Shown here: positions 18,781 to 29,400 of the stretch, in pieces
Layout of the letters: every line of letters starts with the position of its first letter
Numbering within the stretch: position 1 is the stretch's first letter
NCBI GenBank assembly: GCA_021796275.1
Contig: JAJYOI010000001.1
Span: 70,803-118,422, forward strand
Length of the DNA stretch: 47,620 nucleotides
Origin: Bacteroidota bacterium
Lineage (GTDB): Bacteria > Bacteroidota > Ignavibacteria > UBA10030 > UBA8401
Reading direction: 5' to 3'
Notes under the pieces: generated by a model
Told to the model about the DNA's origin: nothing
What the model saw: only the letters and a program-made list of their open reading frames with translations
The model's database searches: none
Program-made: the position numbers and the translations under genes

Positions 18781-21534
18781 TTACCTCTTCTTTGATTTCT
18801 TCTCAGCTTTTTTGCGCATCGCCGCCGGTGCATCTTTTAACGCCGCTCGTGCAGCAGCGAGGCGTGCTATCGGAACGCGGAACGGTGAACAACTGACGTA
18901 GTTCTGGTTGATTTGATGGCAGAATTCCACGCTCGACGGCTCACCACCGTGTTCACCACAAATTCCGACTTTCAAATCGCTGCGGACAGAACGTCCTTTT
19001 TCAATTGCGATTTTCATTAACGTGCCGACACCTGTACGATCCAACACTTCAAACGGATCTTTTGGGTAAATCTCCTTTGAAACGTACGGGATGAGAAAGC
19101 GCGCTGCGTCATCGCGGCTGACTCCGAGCGTTGTCTGTGTGAGATCGTTGGTACCAAAACTGAAGAACTCCGCAACAGTTGCAATCTCATCCGCAGTGAC
19201 AGCACCGCGCGGAACTTCGATCATTGTTCCGACAAGATATTTGAACTTCACGCCTTTTTCCGTCATGACTTCTTTCGCCACGCGGCGGACAATTTTTTCC
19301 TGATGTTCGAGTTCCTTCACGTTTCCGACGAGAGGAATCATCACCTCAGGTTCCACTTTGGTTCCTTTGAGTTGAATATTTGCCGCCGCTTCGAAAATAG
19401 CGCGCGACTGCATTTCGGTAATCTCAGGATAAATAATGCCGAGACGGCAGCCGCGGAATCCTAACATCGGATTAAACTCGTGCAAATCTTCAACACGCTG
19501 GTGAACTTTTTCGAACGAGATTCCCATTTGTGCTGCGAGTTCGCGTTGTGCTGCTTCTTCATGGGGAAGAAATTCGTGCAACGGTGGATCAATGGTACGA
19601 ATTGTGACAGGGCGGCCGTTCATCGCTTCAAAAATTCCTTCAAAGTCGGTGCGTTGCAGAGGAAGCAATTTTGCCAACGCCTTTTTCCGGTCATCAACAG
19701 TTTCTGCAAGAATCATTTCGCGCATCGGGCCGATTTTCCCTTCGCCGAAAAACATGTGCTCGGTCCGGCACAGCCCGATTCCTTCTGCACCGAACGCGAC
19801 GGCATTCAACGCTTGATCGGGTTGATCTGCATTCGTGCGAATCTTCAGTCGGCGGTATTTATCCGCCCATGCCATCACTTTCGCAAACTGCTGGTATACC
19901 GGCGCGCGTTGTGCATCAAGCGTCTTGTCAATCAACACTTGCAAAACTTCCGAAGGCTTCGTCGGAAGTTTTCCTTCAATCACTTCGCCGGTGGTTCCGT
20001 CGAGTGAAATCCAGTCTCCTTCTTTCAAGGCTCGCCCGTTAACGTTCATCGTGTGCGATGCATAATCAATTTCGAGCGACGAACAACCCGCGACACACAC
20101 CTTGCCCATTTGGCGGGCAACAAGTGCGGCATGCGATGTCATTCCGCCGCGTGCGGTGAGAATTCCTTCAGCCGCATCCATTCCTTTAATATCTTCCGGC
20201 GATGTTTCGATGCGTGTGAGAATAACTTTTTCACCGCGGTTGCGCCATTCCTCTGCATCGGGTGCGTTGAACACAATGCGGCCCGCCGCTGCACCAGGGC
20301 CGGCGTTCAGTCCTTTTGCAAGCAAGCGATTGTTTTTGACCGCCATTTCTTTTTCTTTCAGATCGAAGACGGGGCGCAGCAGCTGATTCAATTGCTCCGG
20401 CTCAATCCGGCTAAGCGCTTCTTTTTCAGAAATAAGTTTTTCACCGACCATATCAACGGCAATCTTGATTGCAGCAAATGCGGTACGCTTTCCGACGCGA
20501 CATTGCAGCATGTAGAGTTTGCCTTGTTGAATAGTGAACTCAATATCGTTCATGTCGCGATAATGTTTTTCCAGCGTCTTCCGGATTTTTTCAAGCTGTC
20601 CATAAATTTTCGGATTATCATGAGCAAGTTCAGAAATTGGAAGAGGCGTTCGTATTCCGGCAACGACATCTTCACCTTGCGCATTCATGAGATACTCGCC
20701 GTAGAACACATTTTCTCCGGTCGCCGCATCGCGCGTAAAAGCGACGCCTGTTCCGGAATCTTCGCCCATATTGCCAAATACCATTGACTGCACATTAACA
20801 GCGGTTCCCCACGATTCGGGAATATCGTACATTTTCCGGTACGCAATTGCACGGTCGTTGTTCCACGAGCCGAACACCGCACCAATGGCGCCCCACATTT
20901 GTTCAATCGGCTCTTGCGGAAAATCGTAACCGGTTTTTTCTTTGATCGCACGCTTGAATTTCCCAACAAGGTCTTTCAGATCATCGGCAGTAAGCTCTGT
21001 ATCGAGCTTTACATTTTTTTCATGTTTCTTTGCTTCGATGATCACTTCAAACGGATCAATTTCATCTTTGTGCACTGGCTTTAGGCCGAGTACGACATCG
21101 CCGTACATCTGTACAAAGCGCCGGTAGGAATCATAAACAAAACGCGAATTACCGGTTTTCTTCACAAGTCCTTCAGCAACTTCATCATTAATGCCAAGAT
21201 TAAGAATGGTGTCCATCATTCCCGGCATTGAAGCGCGTGCGCCGGAACGAACAGAAACGAGCAGCGGATTTTTTAGATCGCCGAACTTCGCTCCCATCGC
21301 TCGTTCGACTTTTCTGATAGCAGATGTAACTTCATTTTTCAGCGACTTTGGATATGTTCGCTTGTTCGCGTAGTAATACGTGCAGACTTCTGTTGAAATG
21401 CTAAAACCGGCAGGCACCGGTAATCCGATATTCGTCATCTCCGCAAGATTTGCTCCTTTGCCGCCGAGAAGATTTTTCATCTCTGCTTTACCTTCGGCTT
21501 TTCCACTGCCGAAAAAATATACATACTTAGGCAT
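18781..21534 (-). CDS. ppdK: Pyruvate, phosphate dikinase
   Basis: Interconverts pyruvate, ATP and phosphate with PEP, AMP and pyrophosphate. I choose the ATG at 21534 (917 residues, [11 protein letters not shown]) over an in-frame TTG seven codons upstream, because an AAGGA ribosome site lies between them. The N-terminal nucleotide domain shows [21 protein letters not shown]. The swivelling domain has the phosphohistidine in [16 protein letters not shown], with the regulatory threonine just before it. The TIM-barrel domain has [16 protein letters not shown] and the catalytic cysteine in [12 protein letters not shown]. The basic C-terminal tail ([10 protein letters not shown]) is unusual but short. 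With pckA in the same window it serves the PEP/pyruvate node. Confidence 0.96.
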   Translation of the reverse strand: MPKYVYFFGSGKAEGKAEMKNLLGGKGANLAEMTNIGLPVPAGFSISTEVCTYYYANKRTYPKSLKNEVTSAIRKVERAMGAKFGDLKNPLLVSVRSGARASMPGMMDTILNLGINDEVAEGLVKKTGNSRFVYDSYRRFVQMYGDVVLGLKPVHKDEIDPFEVIIEAKKHEKNVKLDTELTADDLKDLVGKFKRAIKEKTGYDFPQEPIEQMWGAIGAVFGSWNNDRAIAYRKMYDIPESWGTAVNVQSMVFGNMGEDSGTGVAFTRDAATGENVFYGEYLMNAQGEDVVAGIRTPLPISELAHDNPKIYGQLEKIRKTLEKHYRDMNDIEFTIQQGKLYMLQCRVGKRTAFAAIKIAVDMVGEKLISEKEALSRIEPEQLNQLLRPVFDLKEKEMAVKNNRLLAKGLNAGPGAAAGRIVFNAPDAEEWRNRGEKVILTRIETSPEDIKGMDAAEGILTARGGMTSHAALVARQMGKVCVAGCSSLEIDYASHTMNVNGRALKEGDWISLDGTTGEVIEGKLPTKPSEVLQVLIDKTLDAQRAPVYQQFAKVMAWADKYRRLKIRTNADQPDQALNAVAFGAEGIGLCRTEHMFFGEGKIGPMREMILAETVDDRKKALAKLLPLQRTDFEGIFEAMNGRPVTIRTIDPPLHEFLPHEEAAQRELAAQMGISFEKVHQRVEDLHEFNPMLGFRGCRLGIIYPEITEMQSRAIFEAAANIQLKGTKVEPEVMIPLVGNVKELEHQEKIVRRVAKEVMTEKGVKFKYLVGTMIEVPRGAVTADEIATVAEFFSFGTNDLTQTTLGVSRDDAARFLIPYVSKEIYPKDPFEVLDRTGVGTLMKIAIEKGRSVRSDLKVGICGEHGGEPSSVEFCHQINQNYVSCSPFRVPIARLAAARAALKDAPAAMRKKAEKKSKKR

Positions 21535-21573
21535 AACTGTAATTTTCCTTTTCAATAAATAATGAATAAATGT

Positions 21574-22320
21574 TTACGTTGGTTGTGTCTGTAGAAAATC
21601 CCTTTGAGACTGTTTCACTGCATGGTGCACTTCTTCTAGAAATTTTCGTGCAATAGTTTTTGAAAATACATTTTCTTTATCATGCGTGCGTTCCGGATGC
21701 CACTGAACAAGCAACAGAAATGAACGCTGGCGCCGTTCATCCCATTCCATCGCTTCAATCACACCATCGGCTGAACGAGCAGAAACTTTCAATACTGAAG
21801 CCGGGATGCTTGCCGCCTGATGATGGTACGAATTAACTTCACCGTTCATTGCACCCGTGATTTCAGTCAGCAATGAAGTTCGCTCAAGTATAATTTTGTG
21901 GCGCAATTCGTTTTCTTTTTTAGAAGCATGAGACTCGAAACCTTCTGCCGCTAAATCAAGGTAAAGCGAGCCTCCAAGAAAAACATTCGCAACTTGAAGC
22001 CCGCGACAAATACCTAACACCGGCAACTGGCGGTCGAACGCGCGGCGAACGGCGGAAAATTCAAATGCATCCCGATGCTCATCAACATCTTCAGCATGAT
22101 GATGAACGTCGTTTTTCCCGTAAAATTTCGGATGCACATCACCGCCTCCGGTCAAAAGCAATCCGTCGCATTGTTCTATCTCGCCAAGATTTCCACGTTC
22201 ATGCAAGAGCACAGAATATTCAACAGAAGAATCGGTATCATGAAGCCAGTCGAGATATTTTGCAAATTTCTCGTCAGATTTCGTGCTTCGTGTAACGGCA
22301 ATTTTCATATTATTTTTCAA
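21574..22320 (-). CDS. Class I glutamine amidotransferase-like hydrolase (peptidase C26)
   Basis: A 248-residue protein with the triad of the PuuD/gamma-glutamyl hydrolase group: nucleophile Cys105 in GICRGLQV, His208 and Glu210 in QWHPE. The oxyanion-loop motif LLLTGGGDVHP is at 55-64. Members cleave gamma-glutamyl amides such as gamma-glutamyl-GABA, but no puu genes are nearby and the substrate is open. The start overlaps the end of lpxK by 11 bases. An alternative ATG (Met5) lies just after the lpxK stop and would begin MKIAVTRS. Confidence 0.87.
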   Translation of the reverse strand: MKNNMKIAVTRSTKSDEKFAKYLDWLHDTDSSVEYSVLLHERGNLGEIEQCDGLLLTGGGDVHPKFYGKNDVHHHAEDVDEHRDAFEFSAVRRAFDRQLPVLGICRGLQVANVFLGGSLYLDLAAEGFESHASKKENELRHKIILERTSLLTEITGAMNGEVNSYHHQAASIPASVLKVSARSADGVIEAMEWDERRQRSFLLLVQWHPERTHDKENVFSKTIARKFLEEVHHAVKQSQRDFLQTQPT

Positions 22321-23344
22321 TCACTGAAACGATAAACGCTTTCCACTGTTCTTCTTCATTGATCTTCGCTTTCATTTCAAGGTACCAGAGCGGCGCATCA
22401 AGCGCGGCGTTGTTGCTTGAAAACCGTACGGCATCTTTTTCCGTTGTCAACAAAACTTCTGCTCCACATTGTTTCATTTCTTCTTGCAGCATTGTGATAT
22501 CATTCTTCGAATATCTGTGATGGTCAGGAAATTCACGAACCGCGACAACATCTAATCCACTTCTTTCAAACGATTTCCGAAAATCTTTAGGGTTGCCAAT
22601 TCCACAAAACGCAAGCGCGTGGTTTCCCTTTGCGGCTTCATTTCCAATCACCATTTTACTCTTTGCATCACGGATCGTGTCTGTTTGAAATGAGCAGCTG
22701 AATATTTCTGCCTTGCTGAATTTCCTAATTTTTGCCCGTACATCATCCGCGATTGTTTCCGAAGCTGCTCTTGTTATCACGACAGCGCTTGCGCGTTTCA
22801 ATGAACTCAGCCGTTCGCGGCGATTACCTGCAGGCAGCAACGGCATTTCAAATGGCGATTGCGACGCATCAATCGCTACAATGTCACAATCACGGTGCAA
22901 TCGCCTGTGCTGAAATCCATCATCAAGTAGAATAACTTCAGCGCCGAGTTTTTCAACCGCATACTGCGCACCTCTTGCTCGTTGCTCATCCACAATCACA
23001 GCAACATCGAGCAGCTTCTGCGCAATCTGAAACGGCTCATCACCGGATTCTTCCACCGATGCTTTGATCTTCGAGCCGTCGCTTACTTCTACCAAGCCGT
23101 GAGAAATTCGTTTGTAACCGCGGCTCAATACTGTTACATGCAACCGCATTTCCAAAAATTGTTGGGCAAGCATTTCAACAATCGGCGTTTTTCCTGTCCC
23201 GCCCGCTGTAATATTGCCGACTGAAATCACGCGTGCATTTACGCGACAGCTTTTTAATACGCCGACATCAAAAAGCAAATTCCGCGTGCCGATACCAATT
23301 CCATATAGCCATGAGAACGGGAGAAGAGCGGGAATCGGTTTCAT
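22310..23344 (-). CDS. lpxK: Tetraacyldisaccharide 4'-kinase
   Basis: Phosphorylates the 4' position of the lipid A precursor at the inner membrane. With the ATG at 23344 the protein has 344 residues and begins MKPIPALLPFSWLYGIG, as lpxK proteins do; the open frame extends 20 codons further but into the preceding gene. The Walker A motif GNITAGGTGKTP is at 43-54, followed by LSRGYKR, GDEPFQIA, ILLDDGFQHR and FCGIGNPKDF, all family landmarks. The start overlaps the TGA of the upstream acyltransferase (ATGA), so translation is coupled. Confidence 0.95.
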   Translation of the reverse strand: MKPIPALLPFSWLYGIGIGTRNLLFDVGVLKSCRVNARVISVGNITAGGTGKTPIVEMLAQQFLEMRLHVTVLSRGYKRISHGLVEVSDGSKIKASVEESGDEPFQIAQKLLDVAVIVDEQRARGAQYAVEKLGAEVILLDDGFQHRRLHRDCDIVAIDASQSPFEMPLLPAGNRRERLSSLKRASAVVITRAASETIADDVRAKIRKFSKAEIFSCSFQTDTIRDAKSKMVIGNEAAKGNHALAFCGIGNPKDFRKSFERSGLDVVAVREFPDHHRYSKNDITMLQEEMKQCGAEVLLTTEKDAVRFSSNNAALDAPLWYLEMKAKINEEEQWKAFIVSVIEK

Positions 23345-24033
23345 CGCTGCTGCCCCAATAATTCTTCTGCTTGTTGTTGTAGTGCAGACATTTGCGATTG
23401 ACATTTTTCAAGAACCCTATTCAGTGCTGCACCTTCAAGATGTGCTTCAATCATTAACGGGTCGCTGTAACAAACGCATGCCTCTGTCCATGGAAGAGGA
23501 ATTTCAAATTGATCCCAGCTTTTCAAAATCCTTTTTCTTTTCATTGCAATGCCGGTCAGGATTAACGGAACACCCGCTTGCTGCGCAACACGAACAGCGC
23601 CCATTTTCATAACGTGGCGCGGGCCAGTCGAACCATCCGGCGTAATGCACAACGACGAACCGCCAGCAACAGCGTCAATCATCAACTGCATAGCTTCTTT
23701 TCCTCCGGTGTGGCCCGAACCGCGAATCATCAAGTAATTCCAATGTTCAAGCAGAGACGATAAGATTTCGCCGTCTGAGCTTTGACTGACCAGCGCTGAG
23801 ACACGCCGCTTGCTTTTCGGACGATGAATATACCAGCCCATAAGCATCGAGCCGTGCCAGAACGCAGCGACATAATTTTGATTGTTTGTCTTTTCTCCGC
23901 CAGAGGCGGATCCGCCTTCGGCTGAAAAGAACGCTTCGTTCGCACAACGAATGCGAACTGTTTTGCAAAGCAGAGATGACAACATCCACAGAACAAAGCT
24001 CAAGATTCGTGAAAGTGTTTTGTTCCTTACCAT
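23341..24033 (-). CDS. DUF374-type lysophospholipid/lipid A acyltransferase-like protein
   Basis: A 230-residue inner-membrane acyltransferase-like protein with an N-terminal hydrophobic anchor. Family landmarks are AAFWHGSMLMG (catalytic-type histidine), LVSQSSDGEIL, MIRGSG and ITPDGSTGPRH. Its place between lpxB and lpxK fits a role in lipid A assembly or acylation, but the acyl acceptor is unproven. Residues around 37-47 (EGGSASGGEK) are encoded by a double-hairpin repeat inserted in frame, in a loop between the anchor and the first catalytic motif. The 3' end overlaps lpxK by 4 bases. Confidence 0.88.
   Translation of the reverse strand: MVRNKTLSRILSFVLWMLSSLLCKTVRIRCANEAFFSAEGGSASGGEKTNNQNYVAAFWHGSMLMGWYIHRPKSKRRVSALVSQSSDGEILSSLLEHWNYLMIRGSGHTGGKEAMQLMIDAVAGGSSLCITPDGSTGPRHVMKMGAVRVAQQAGVPLILTGIAMKRKRILKSWDQFEIPLPWTEACVCYSDPLMIEAHLEGAALNRVLEKCQSQMSALQQQAEELLGQQR
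23896..23925. repeat. Double-hairpin GC-rich repeat, copy 1 (inside a coding region)
   Basis: Two adjacent small hairpins: TCCGCC-AGA-GGCGGA (23896-23910) and TCCGCC-TTC-GGCTGA (23911-23925). The junction is a 12-bp perfect palindrome with a GGATCC core. It is read in frame in the DUF374 acyltransferase gene. A related unit is at 25809-25836. Confidence 0.75.
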
Positions 24034-24040
24034 GATCTTT

Positions 24041-25183
24041 TCAACTCATGGCAAAAATTGCTTCTGCGACTCGCGTAGAGGCTCCGGCAGAGCCGAGCTT
24101 TTCTTTTACAGCAAGAAGTTCGCTGCGCATAGTTGCGCGCACATTTTCATCATTCAATAACTTCGACGCGAGCGATACAATGCGCTGCACCGTTGCCCGA
24201 TGCTGAATCAATTCAGGCACTACAGATTTACCTGCGACAATGTTTGCCAAGCTTATATTCTTGATACGCACAACCGCACGGCCGATCAAGTACGTGATCC
24301 ATGAAGTACGATACACGACAATCATCGGCGTGCCGAAGCAAGCAGTTTCAAGCGTTGCCGTTCCCGAGGTAACAACAGCCGCATCGGAAAATTTCATCAC
24401 GTCATGCGTTGCGCCTTCAACAAAATGAATGTCACATCCCTCCGGTACATACTCACGATAAGCATCGAGAGAAAGATGCGGTGCGACCGCAACAACGACT
24501 TCCAATGCAAACGAGTCTTTCAATTCCTTCGCTGCCCGCGCCATCACGGAAAAGATATTTGCAATTTCCTGCTGCCTGCTCCCCGGAATTAACGCCAAAA
24601 TTTTTTTCCTCGAATCGATACCATAACGCTTACAAAATTGCTCACGCGACCATTCGACATTTAATTCTTCCAGAAGCGGATGGCCAACAAATTCCACAGG
24701 GATATTTTCTTTTTTGTAAAGATCTGCTTCAAAAGAAAACACGACAAGCATCTTGTCAACAACGTCTTTCATTGTTTTGATGCGTCCTTTTTTCCACGCC
24801 CATACCTGTGGACTAATGTAGTAGGCAATTTTGATTCCGTAGCTCTTTATCACACGTGCAAACCGCAAATTGAATCCGGGATAATCAATCAATAACACGA
24901 CGTCGGGTTTTTTCAATTTCAACAATTGCTCCATTGTCCGCTCAACCGAACGAATGAGGGGAAGATGCTTCACCACTTCCCAGAATCCCATGAACGACAG
25001 CTCACGAACATGGTACGTCAGCGTCATACCTTCACGCTGCATCATATCGCCGCCGATACCGAAAATTTCGATGGATGGCTGACGACGTTTCAATTCACGC
25101 ACCACACCCGCTCCATGCACATCACCGGAGGTTTCTCCTGCAATTATCATCACTCGCTGAAGCACTTTTGCACTTGCTTTCAT
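24041..25183 (-). CDS. lpxB: Lipid-A-disaccharide synthase
   Basis: Joins UDP-2,3-diacylglucosamine and lipid X to form the lipid A disaccharide. The 380-residue GT-B glycosyltransferase shows IIAGETSGDVHGAG at the N-terminus, IGGDMMQREGM, MGFWEVVKHLP, LIDYPGFNLRFA, YYISPQVWAWKKGR, LPFV-type FVGHPLLEE, LIPGSRQQEI and the donor-site SGTATLETACFGTPMIVVYR. Length is normal. Its ATG shares one base with the TAA of the upstream gene (TAATG). lpxA, lpxC and lpxD are not in the window. Confidence 0.97.
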   Translation of the reverse strand: MKASAKVLQRVMIIAGETSGDVHGAGVVRELKRRQPSIEIFGIGGDMMQREGMTLTYHVRELSFMGFWEVVKHLPLIRSVERTMEQLLKLKKPDVVLLIDYPGFNLRFARVIKSYGIKIAYYISPQVWAWKKGRIKTMKDVVDKMLVVFSFEADLYKKENIPVEFVGHPLLEELNVEWSREQFCKRYGIDSRKKILALIPGSRQQEIANIFSVMARAAKELKDSFALEVVVAVAPHLSLDAYREYVPEGCDIHFVEGATHDVMKFSDAAVVTSGTATLETACFGTPMIVVYRTSWITYLIGRAVVRIKNISLANIVAGKSVVPELIQHRATVQRIVSLASKLLNDENVRATMRSELLAVKEKLGSAGASTRVAEAIFAMS

Positions 25184-25767
25184 TAATGACGAGTAAAAAA
25201 TTCAACGAGCAAAACTGCTGAAACCAAAGTGAATGCCTGAAGCGTTCGCCGTTCAGATTGTATGCCACGCGCAATATCTGCTTCACGGTGAAACGAATGC
25301 TCGCCGACATACTTCGTCAGCTGAGGGAAAAAGCGCGGAACGTGCCCGCAATATCGGCAATACTCTTCGCCGAACGCAGAACGCAGATGCTCTTCTTCCT
25401 TCGAAACGATAAGTGAATATTGAACGATAAAAAATATCACCGCTGCAAGCTGCAGCCACGGCATCAATGCATTCGACATAATTCCGAAGCCGACGTACAA
25501 CAAAATATTCCCGACATAGAGCGGATTGCGGACGTATGCAAAGGGACCTTCCGTAACTAAATTTGTCGCACCGACCGGTCCTGTAGTGCGCGTCTCGCTG
25601 CCAGCTATCGAAACGCCCCACAAGCGGACAGCTTCACCACTCACCGCAAACAAAAAACCAATCACAAGACTTGCAATGGTCGGATGTGCATACAGCATCA
25701 TAGCAAGCAAAAAAGGAATCGGCGTATAACTGCGGACTTCAAATATTTTCTGGCGAAGATCCATCAC
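25183..25767 (-). CDS. Isoprenylcysteine carboxyl methyltransferase-like membrane protein
   Basis: A 194-residue membrane protein of the ICMT/PEMT-like methyltransferase group. The SAM-site hallmarks are GPFAYVRNPLYVGNILLYVG (about 111-130) and the C-terminal EEEHLRSAFGEEYCRYCGHVPRF. It has about four transmembrane segments. Bacteria lack prenylated CAAX proteins, so the acceptor must be something else, perhaps a lipid. The start is either GTG 25767 or ATG 25764, directly after the TGA of the HAD gene. The stop overlaps lpxB. The setting in an lpx operon suggests an envelope-lipid role, by inference. Confidence 0.85.
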   Translation of the reverse strand: MMDLRQKIFEVRSYTPIPFLLAMMLYAHPTIASLVIGFLFAVSGEAVRLWGVSIAGSETRTTGPVGATNLVTEGPFAYVRNPLYVGNILLYVGFGIMSNALMPWLQLAAVIFFIVQYSLIVSKEEEHLRSAFGEEYCRYCGHVPRFFPQLTKYVGEHSFHREADIARGIQSERRTLQAFTLVSAVLLVEFFTRH

Positions 25768-26496
25768 TCATTCCTGTATGAAAATTTCTTTGCGTGCCAA
25801 TGCTGCCGTCCGCCGAGGGCGTCCACCTGCGGAGGATTCAACAATCTCCTGAAATTTCTTCAGCACATCGTGAAATGTTTCGAAACGATGATAGGTGATA
25901 TTCTCTTTTTCACAGAATGATAAGAGCGCTTTTTTTGCAAATATAATATCAGCGTAGCGCGCAGGACATTGGTCGGAATAACCGTCACCGATATACACAA
26001 TAACGTGCTCATCGCTTGAAAGCGAGAGAACATGATTACGTTTGCAATTCGCACAGCGGGAACATTCAGCATCGGTGTGCGGAAACAGCGGCGCAATTTT
26101 TCCGTCAGGAAGAAATTGCAGCTCGTTTGAATGCCGCGGTATGTACGATGATCCTTCGCGCGCAAGAACGACATCAATGTACGCGTCGAAGCCGTCGCTC
26201 AAAATGTGAATCGGAATATCGCGCCCTTCACAATAGCGAACAAATTCATGGAAACCGCCGGAAACCGGTTTCTCGCGGGCAAAATTTTCCAGCGTTTCAC
26301 GTTTCAGAAACTCCACAGTGTTGCATTCATCGATCCAGCATTCGCGCGCAGTGATTTCGCCGTTGCGATAGCGGCAGAAAAGATCAACACATTCATCGCG
26401 GCGCCCGAATCGTTGAAACATTTCATCGCCGATGTCAACCTGCATCATCGTACCGTCAAAATCTGTGAAGACAATATAGGAAACCGGATGAGCCAT
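25768..26496 (-). CDS. HAD-superfamily phosphatase, MtnX-like
   Basis: A 242-residue HAD-type phosphatase with nucleophile and acid DFDGT (12-16), motif II near HILSDGFD, and motif IV GDGYSDQCPA. The insert CSRCANCKR (about 143-151) resembles a metal-binding cap feature seen in MtnX-like enzymes. MtnX acts in methionine salvage, but no salvage genes lie here; the neighbours make lipid A, so another phosphomonoester is possible. ATG 26496 overlaps the smc stop (TGATG). Residues near the C-terminus (SSAGGRPRR) are encoded by the second double-hairpin repeat. Confidence 0.85.
   Translation of the reverse strand: MAHPVSYIVFTDFDGTMMQVDIGDEMFQRFGRRDECVDLFCRYRNGEITARECWIDECNTVEFLKRETLENFAREKPVSGGFHEFVRYCEGRDIPIHILSDGFDAYIDVVLAREGSSYIPRHSNELQFLPDGKIAPLFPHTDAECSRCANCKRNHVLSLSSDEHVIVYIGDGYSDQCPARYADIIFAKKALLSFCEKENITYHRFETFHDVLKKFQEIVESSAGGRPRRTAALARKEIFIQE
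25809..25836. repeat. Double-hairpin GC-rich repeat, copy 2 (inside a coding region)
   Basis: TCCGCC-GAG-GGCG (25809-25821) is followed by TCCACC-TGC-GGAGGA (25822-25836). It has the same layout as the element at 23896 but is degenerate and two bases shorter in the middle. It is read in frame near the 3' end of the HAD phosphatase gene. Confidence 0.6.
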
Positions 26497-29400
26497 CAAT
26501 TTTCTGCAACTTTATTTTCGTTAAACCGAACGGAAACCAATTTCGAAACACCTTCTTCTTCCATTGTGACGCCGTACATCGCATTCGCGGCTTCCATTGT
26601 CCGCTTGTTATGCGTAACGACAATGAACTGAGTATTGTTACTGAACTTCCGGATAATACGCGTGAAGCGATCAATGTTTGAATCGTCAAGCGGCGCATCA
26701 ACTTCATCAAGAATACAAAACGGACTCGGCTTGACGAGATAGATTGCGAACAGCAGCGCAATAGCAGTGAGCGTTTTCTCTCCGCCAGAAAGAAGATCGA
26801 TGGATGTCGGACGTTTGCCGCGCGGCTTCGCAATAATTTCTATGCGCGCTTCCAACGGATCAACACCATCTTCCAAACGAAGATCGCACTCGTCACCTTC
26901 ATCAAACAAACCTTTGAACGTCGCAATGAAATTGTCGCGAATTTTTCCAAACGTTTCAAGAAATGTTCGCTGGGCTGTGGCATTGATTTCTTCGATTGTA
27001 GCAAGCAGAGTTTTCTCCGATTCGATCAAGTCGTTCCGCTGTGCCGTAATAAATTCGAGCCGTTCAGATTCTGTTTTGAATTCATCAAACGCAGCAAAAT
27101 TTACTGCACCGAGTGATTCGATTTTTTCTTTCAGTCGTTGCACTTCGGCACGAGCAGCATCAAAATCAAACGGCTCTTCCGAAGGAAATTCTTTTAGCTG
27201 CAGGTCAAAATCAAATTCTTCCTTTGCGCGCGCAACAAGATTCTCGCATTTCATCGTCAATTCCGAGACTCTCATTTCCAACTCGTGCGTCGTTCCCATT
27301 GAATCATCATGCAGCCGGCGCTCGTCTTTAATTTTCAACTCAAGTTGATGCATCGCATCCCGCTTCGCATTATATTCGGCATCAACTTCTTTCTTCTGCA
27401 GGATGATCGTGCGAAGTTCTTCCTGTAAATGGACAATCGTGCTGTCGCTTTGTGCAAGCTCCGATGTCAGGCGCTCAATTTCAGCCTTTGCTTCAGTAAT
27501 GTCTTTCTCGCGCTGTAAAAGCGTTGTTGTAATATTTTCGATTGTCGCACGTGTATACTCAAGCTCGCGCGCGAACTTACTTTCTTCATTCTCTAAATTA
27601 AGAACGGCAACGTGTGCGTCATTCGCTACGCGCGAGTATTCGTTCCACAATACCTCCATCGTTTCCAATTCACTCGAGGCCGCTCCGGCGTTCTGTTCTG
27701 CAAGCGATTTCTCTTCTTCTAATTTTGCCACTTCAGGAAGAAGCACATCCAATTCAGCCTGCATCGTATCCGCTTCAGAAGCAAGGCGGGAATTTTCCGC
27801 TATGTTCCGCTGAACATTTTCGGCGATCCGCTTTTTCTCGAATTCAATCTGAGCAATGCGCATTTCGACGGCTGTCATCTTCTGTTCGATACGCTTTGCA
27901 GCTTCAATCAGCCCCCTGAGATCAAGTGCTTTCAACGAGATTGTGCGTTTGTCGATTTCAGACCTGTGACTCGCAAGTTCTGTTTCAAAACCGGCAATCT
28001 CTTTTTCCAATTCCGCGATCTGCGTTTTTTTCCCGATCATCCCTCCTTCATCGGAGCGCACGCTACCACCCTTCAGCAATCCTTCGCTTGAAATCATTTC
28101 TCCTTCAAGCGTCACGAACTTTACCGGCGAGCCTTCATCAACATGGCGAACCGCAATGTTCACATCCTGCACAAGCACTACACCGTCGAGAAGATAATCG
28201 AAAAGAGGCGCATACTGCTCTTCGGAGCGGACAACATTTCTTGCCGCACCAAGAACACCGTCCCCCTTTATCATTGCACCATTATGAGAAACGACGGGAA
28301 TCCGGTTCAAGCAAATAAACGTCGCCTTCCCTTTTTGATTGCGTTTAAGAAACTCGATACCGCGATATGCTTCCTCAACATTGTTCACTACAATAAAACC
28401 GGCAGCTTCCCCAAGCGCCGCTTCGATCGCGACGCGATATTCGGCGTCAGTGGTCAACGCATCGGCAACAGTGGTCTGCACATTTGTTTTGAACTCTTCA
28501 TTCGTGAAAAGAAATTTTGTCCCTTCGGACAACCCGTCGAAGCTTTCTACCAAGCCTTTGAGAAAATCCATACGCGAGCGGCGGCGATCGAGAACGCCGC
28601 GCGTTTCAAATTCTCGGTTGCGGAATTCCTGAACTTCCCGTTCAAGAGAAAGCTTGTACGATTCTTTATCATGAACGCGAACTTCCGCTTCGGCGAACTG
28701 CTTTCGCAGTTCCCGATCCTCTGCTGTCAGCGTCACAACAAGTTCGGTGTTGGTGTCAATTTCATTTTGATAAATAGCATTTTCTTCCGACGAATATTCG
28801 ATGCGTCCGCGAATGTTTTCAATACGGGCTTTGGCGCGTTCACTTGCCTGGCGCTTCTCCGAAAGAGTGTGCAGCAATTCAAGAATCCGGTCCTGAAGTC
28901 TTTTAACGTCAGATTTTTTTGCGTCAAGTTGAAGTCCAAAAGCATCAAGTTCTTCTTTCTTTGCAGAATAATTTTTTTCTGCATCTTCCACTTTCATATG
29001 TGTAGCATCAATTGCACCGCGCACTTCAACGGAACGCTGTTCTAATTCATTTTGCTGCTGCCGAAGGTCGAGCTTATCCTTTTCATAGCGGTCAATCGAA
29101 TCGCCGAGAGACTTTCTCCGCTCACTCGCTGAAATCTGATGCTGCTGTTCCTGATTGATTTGTTGCTGCTGGCGCGAAAGATCTGCCTGCGAAGCCGTTA
29201 ATTGATTTTCAAGAGCAGACAATTTTTCCCGTAACGTTTCCAATTCCGTTTCTTCGCTTGAAAGCTCGCGGTCAATCCGCTCTTTTTCCGTACGTGCACC
29301 GGAAAGTTGTTCCTTCAACGGAACAATGCTGCCCATTAACTCCGCATATTCCCGTTCCAAGAGAGCGACTTCCTGTTCACGGAGCTCTTTCATGAAATTA

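Noticed and set aside
20053-20787. 244-codon open frame on the plus strand
   Set aside because: It is antisense to ppdK, with no ribosome site or recognisable motif.
28143-29045. 300-codon open frame on the plus strand
   Set aside because: It lies fully antisense to smc, whose motifs and coiled coils are unmistakable. Its cysteine- and phenylalanine-rich composition is typical of antisense frames.
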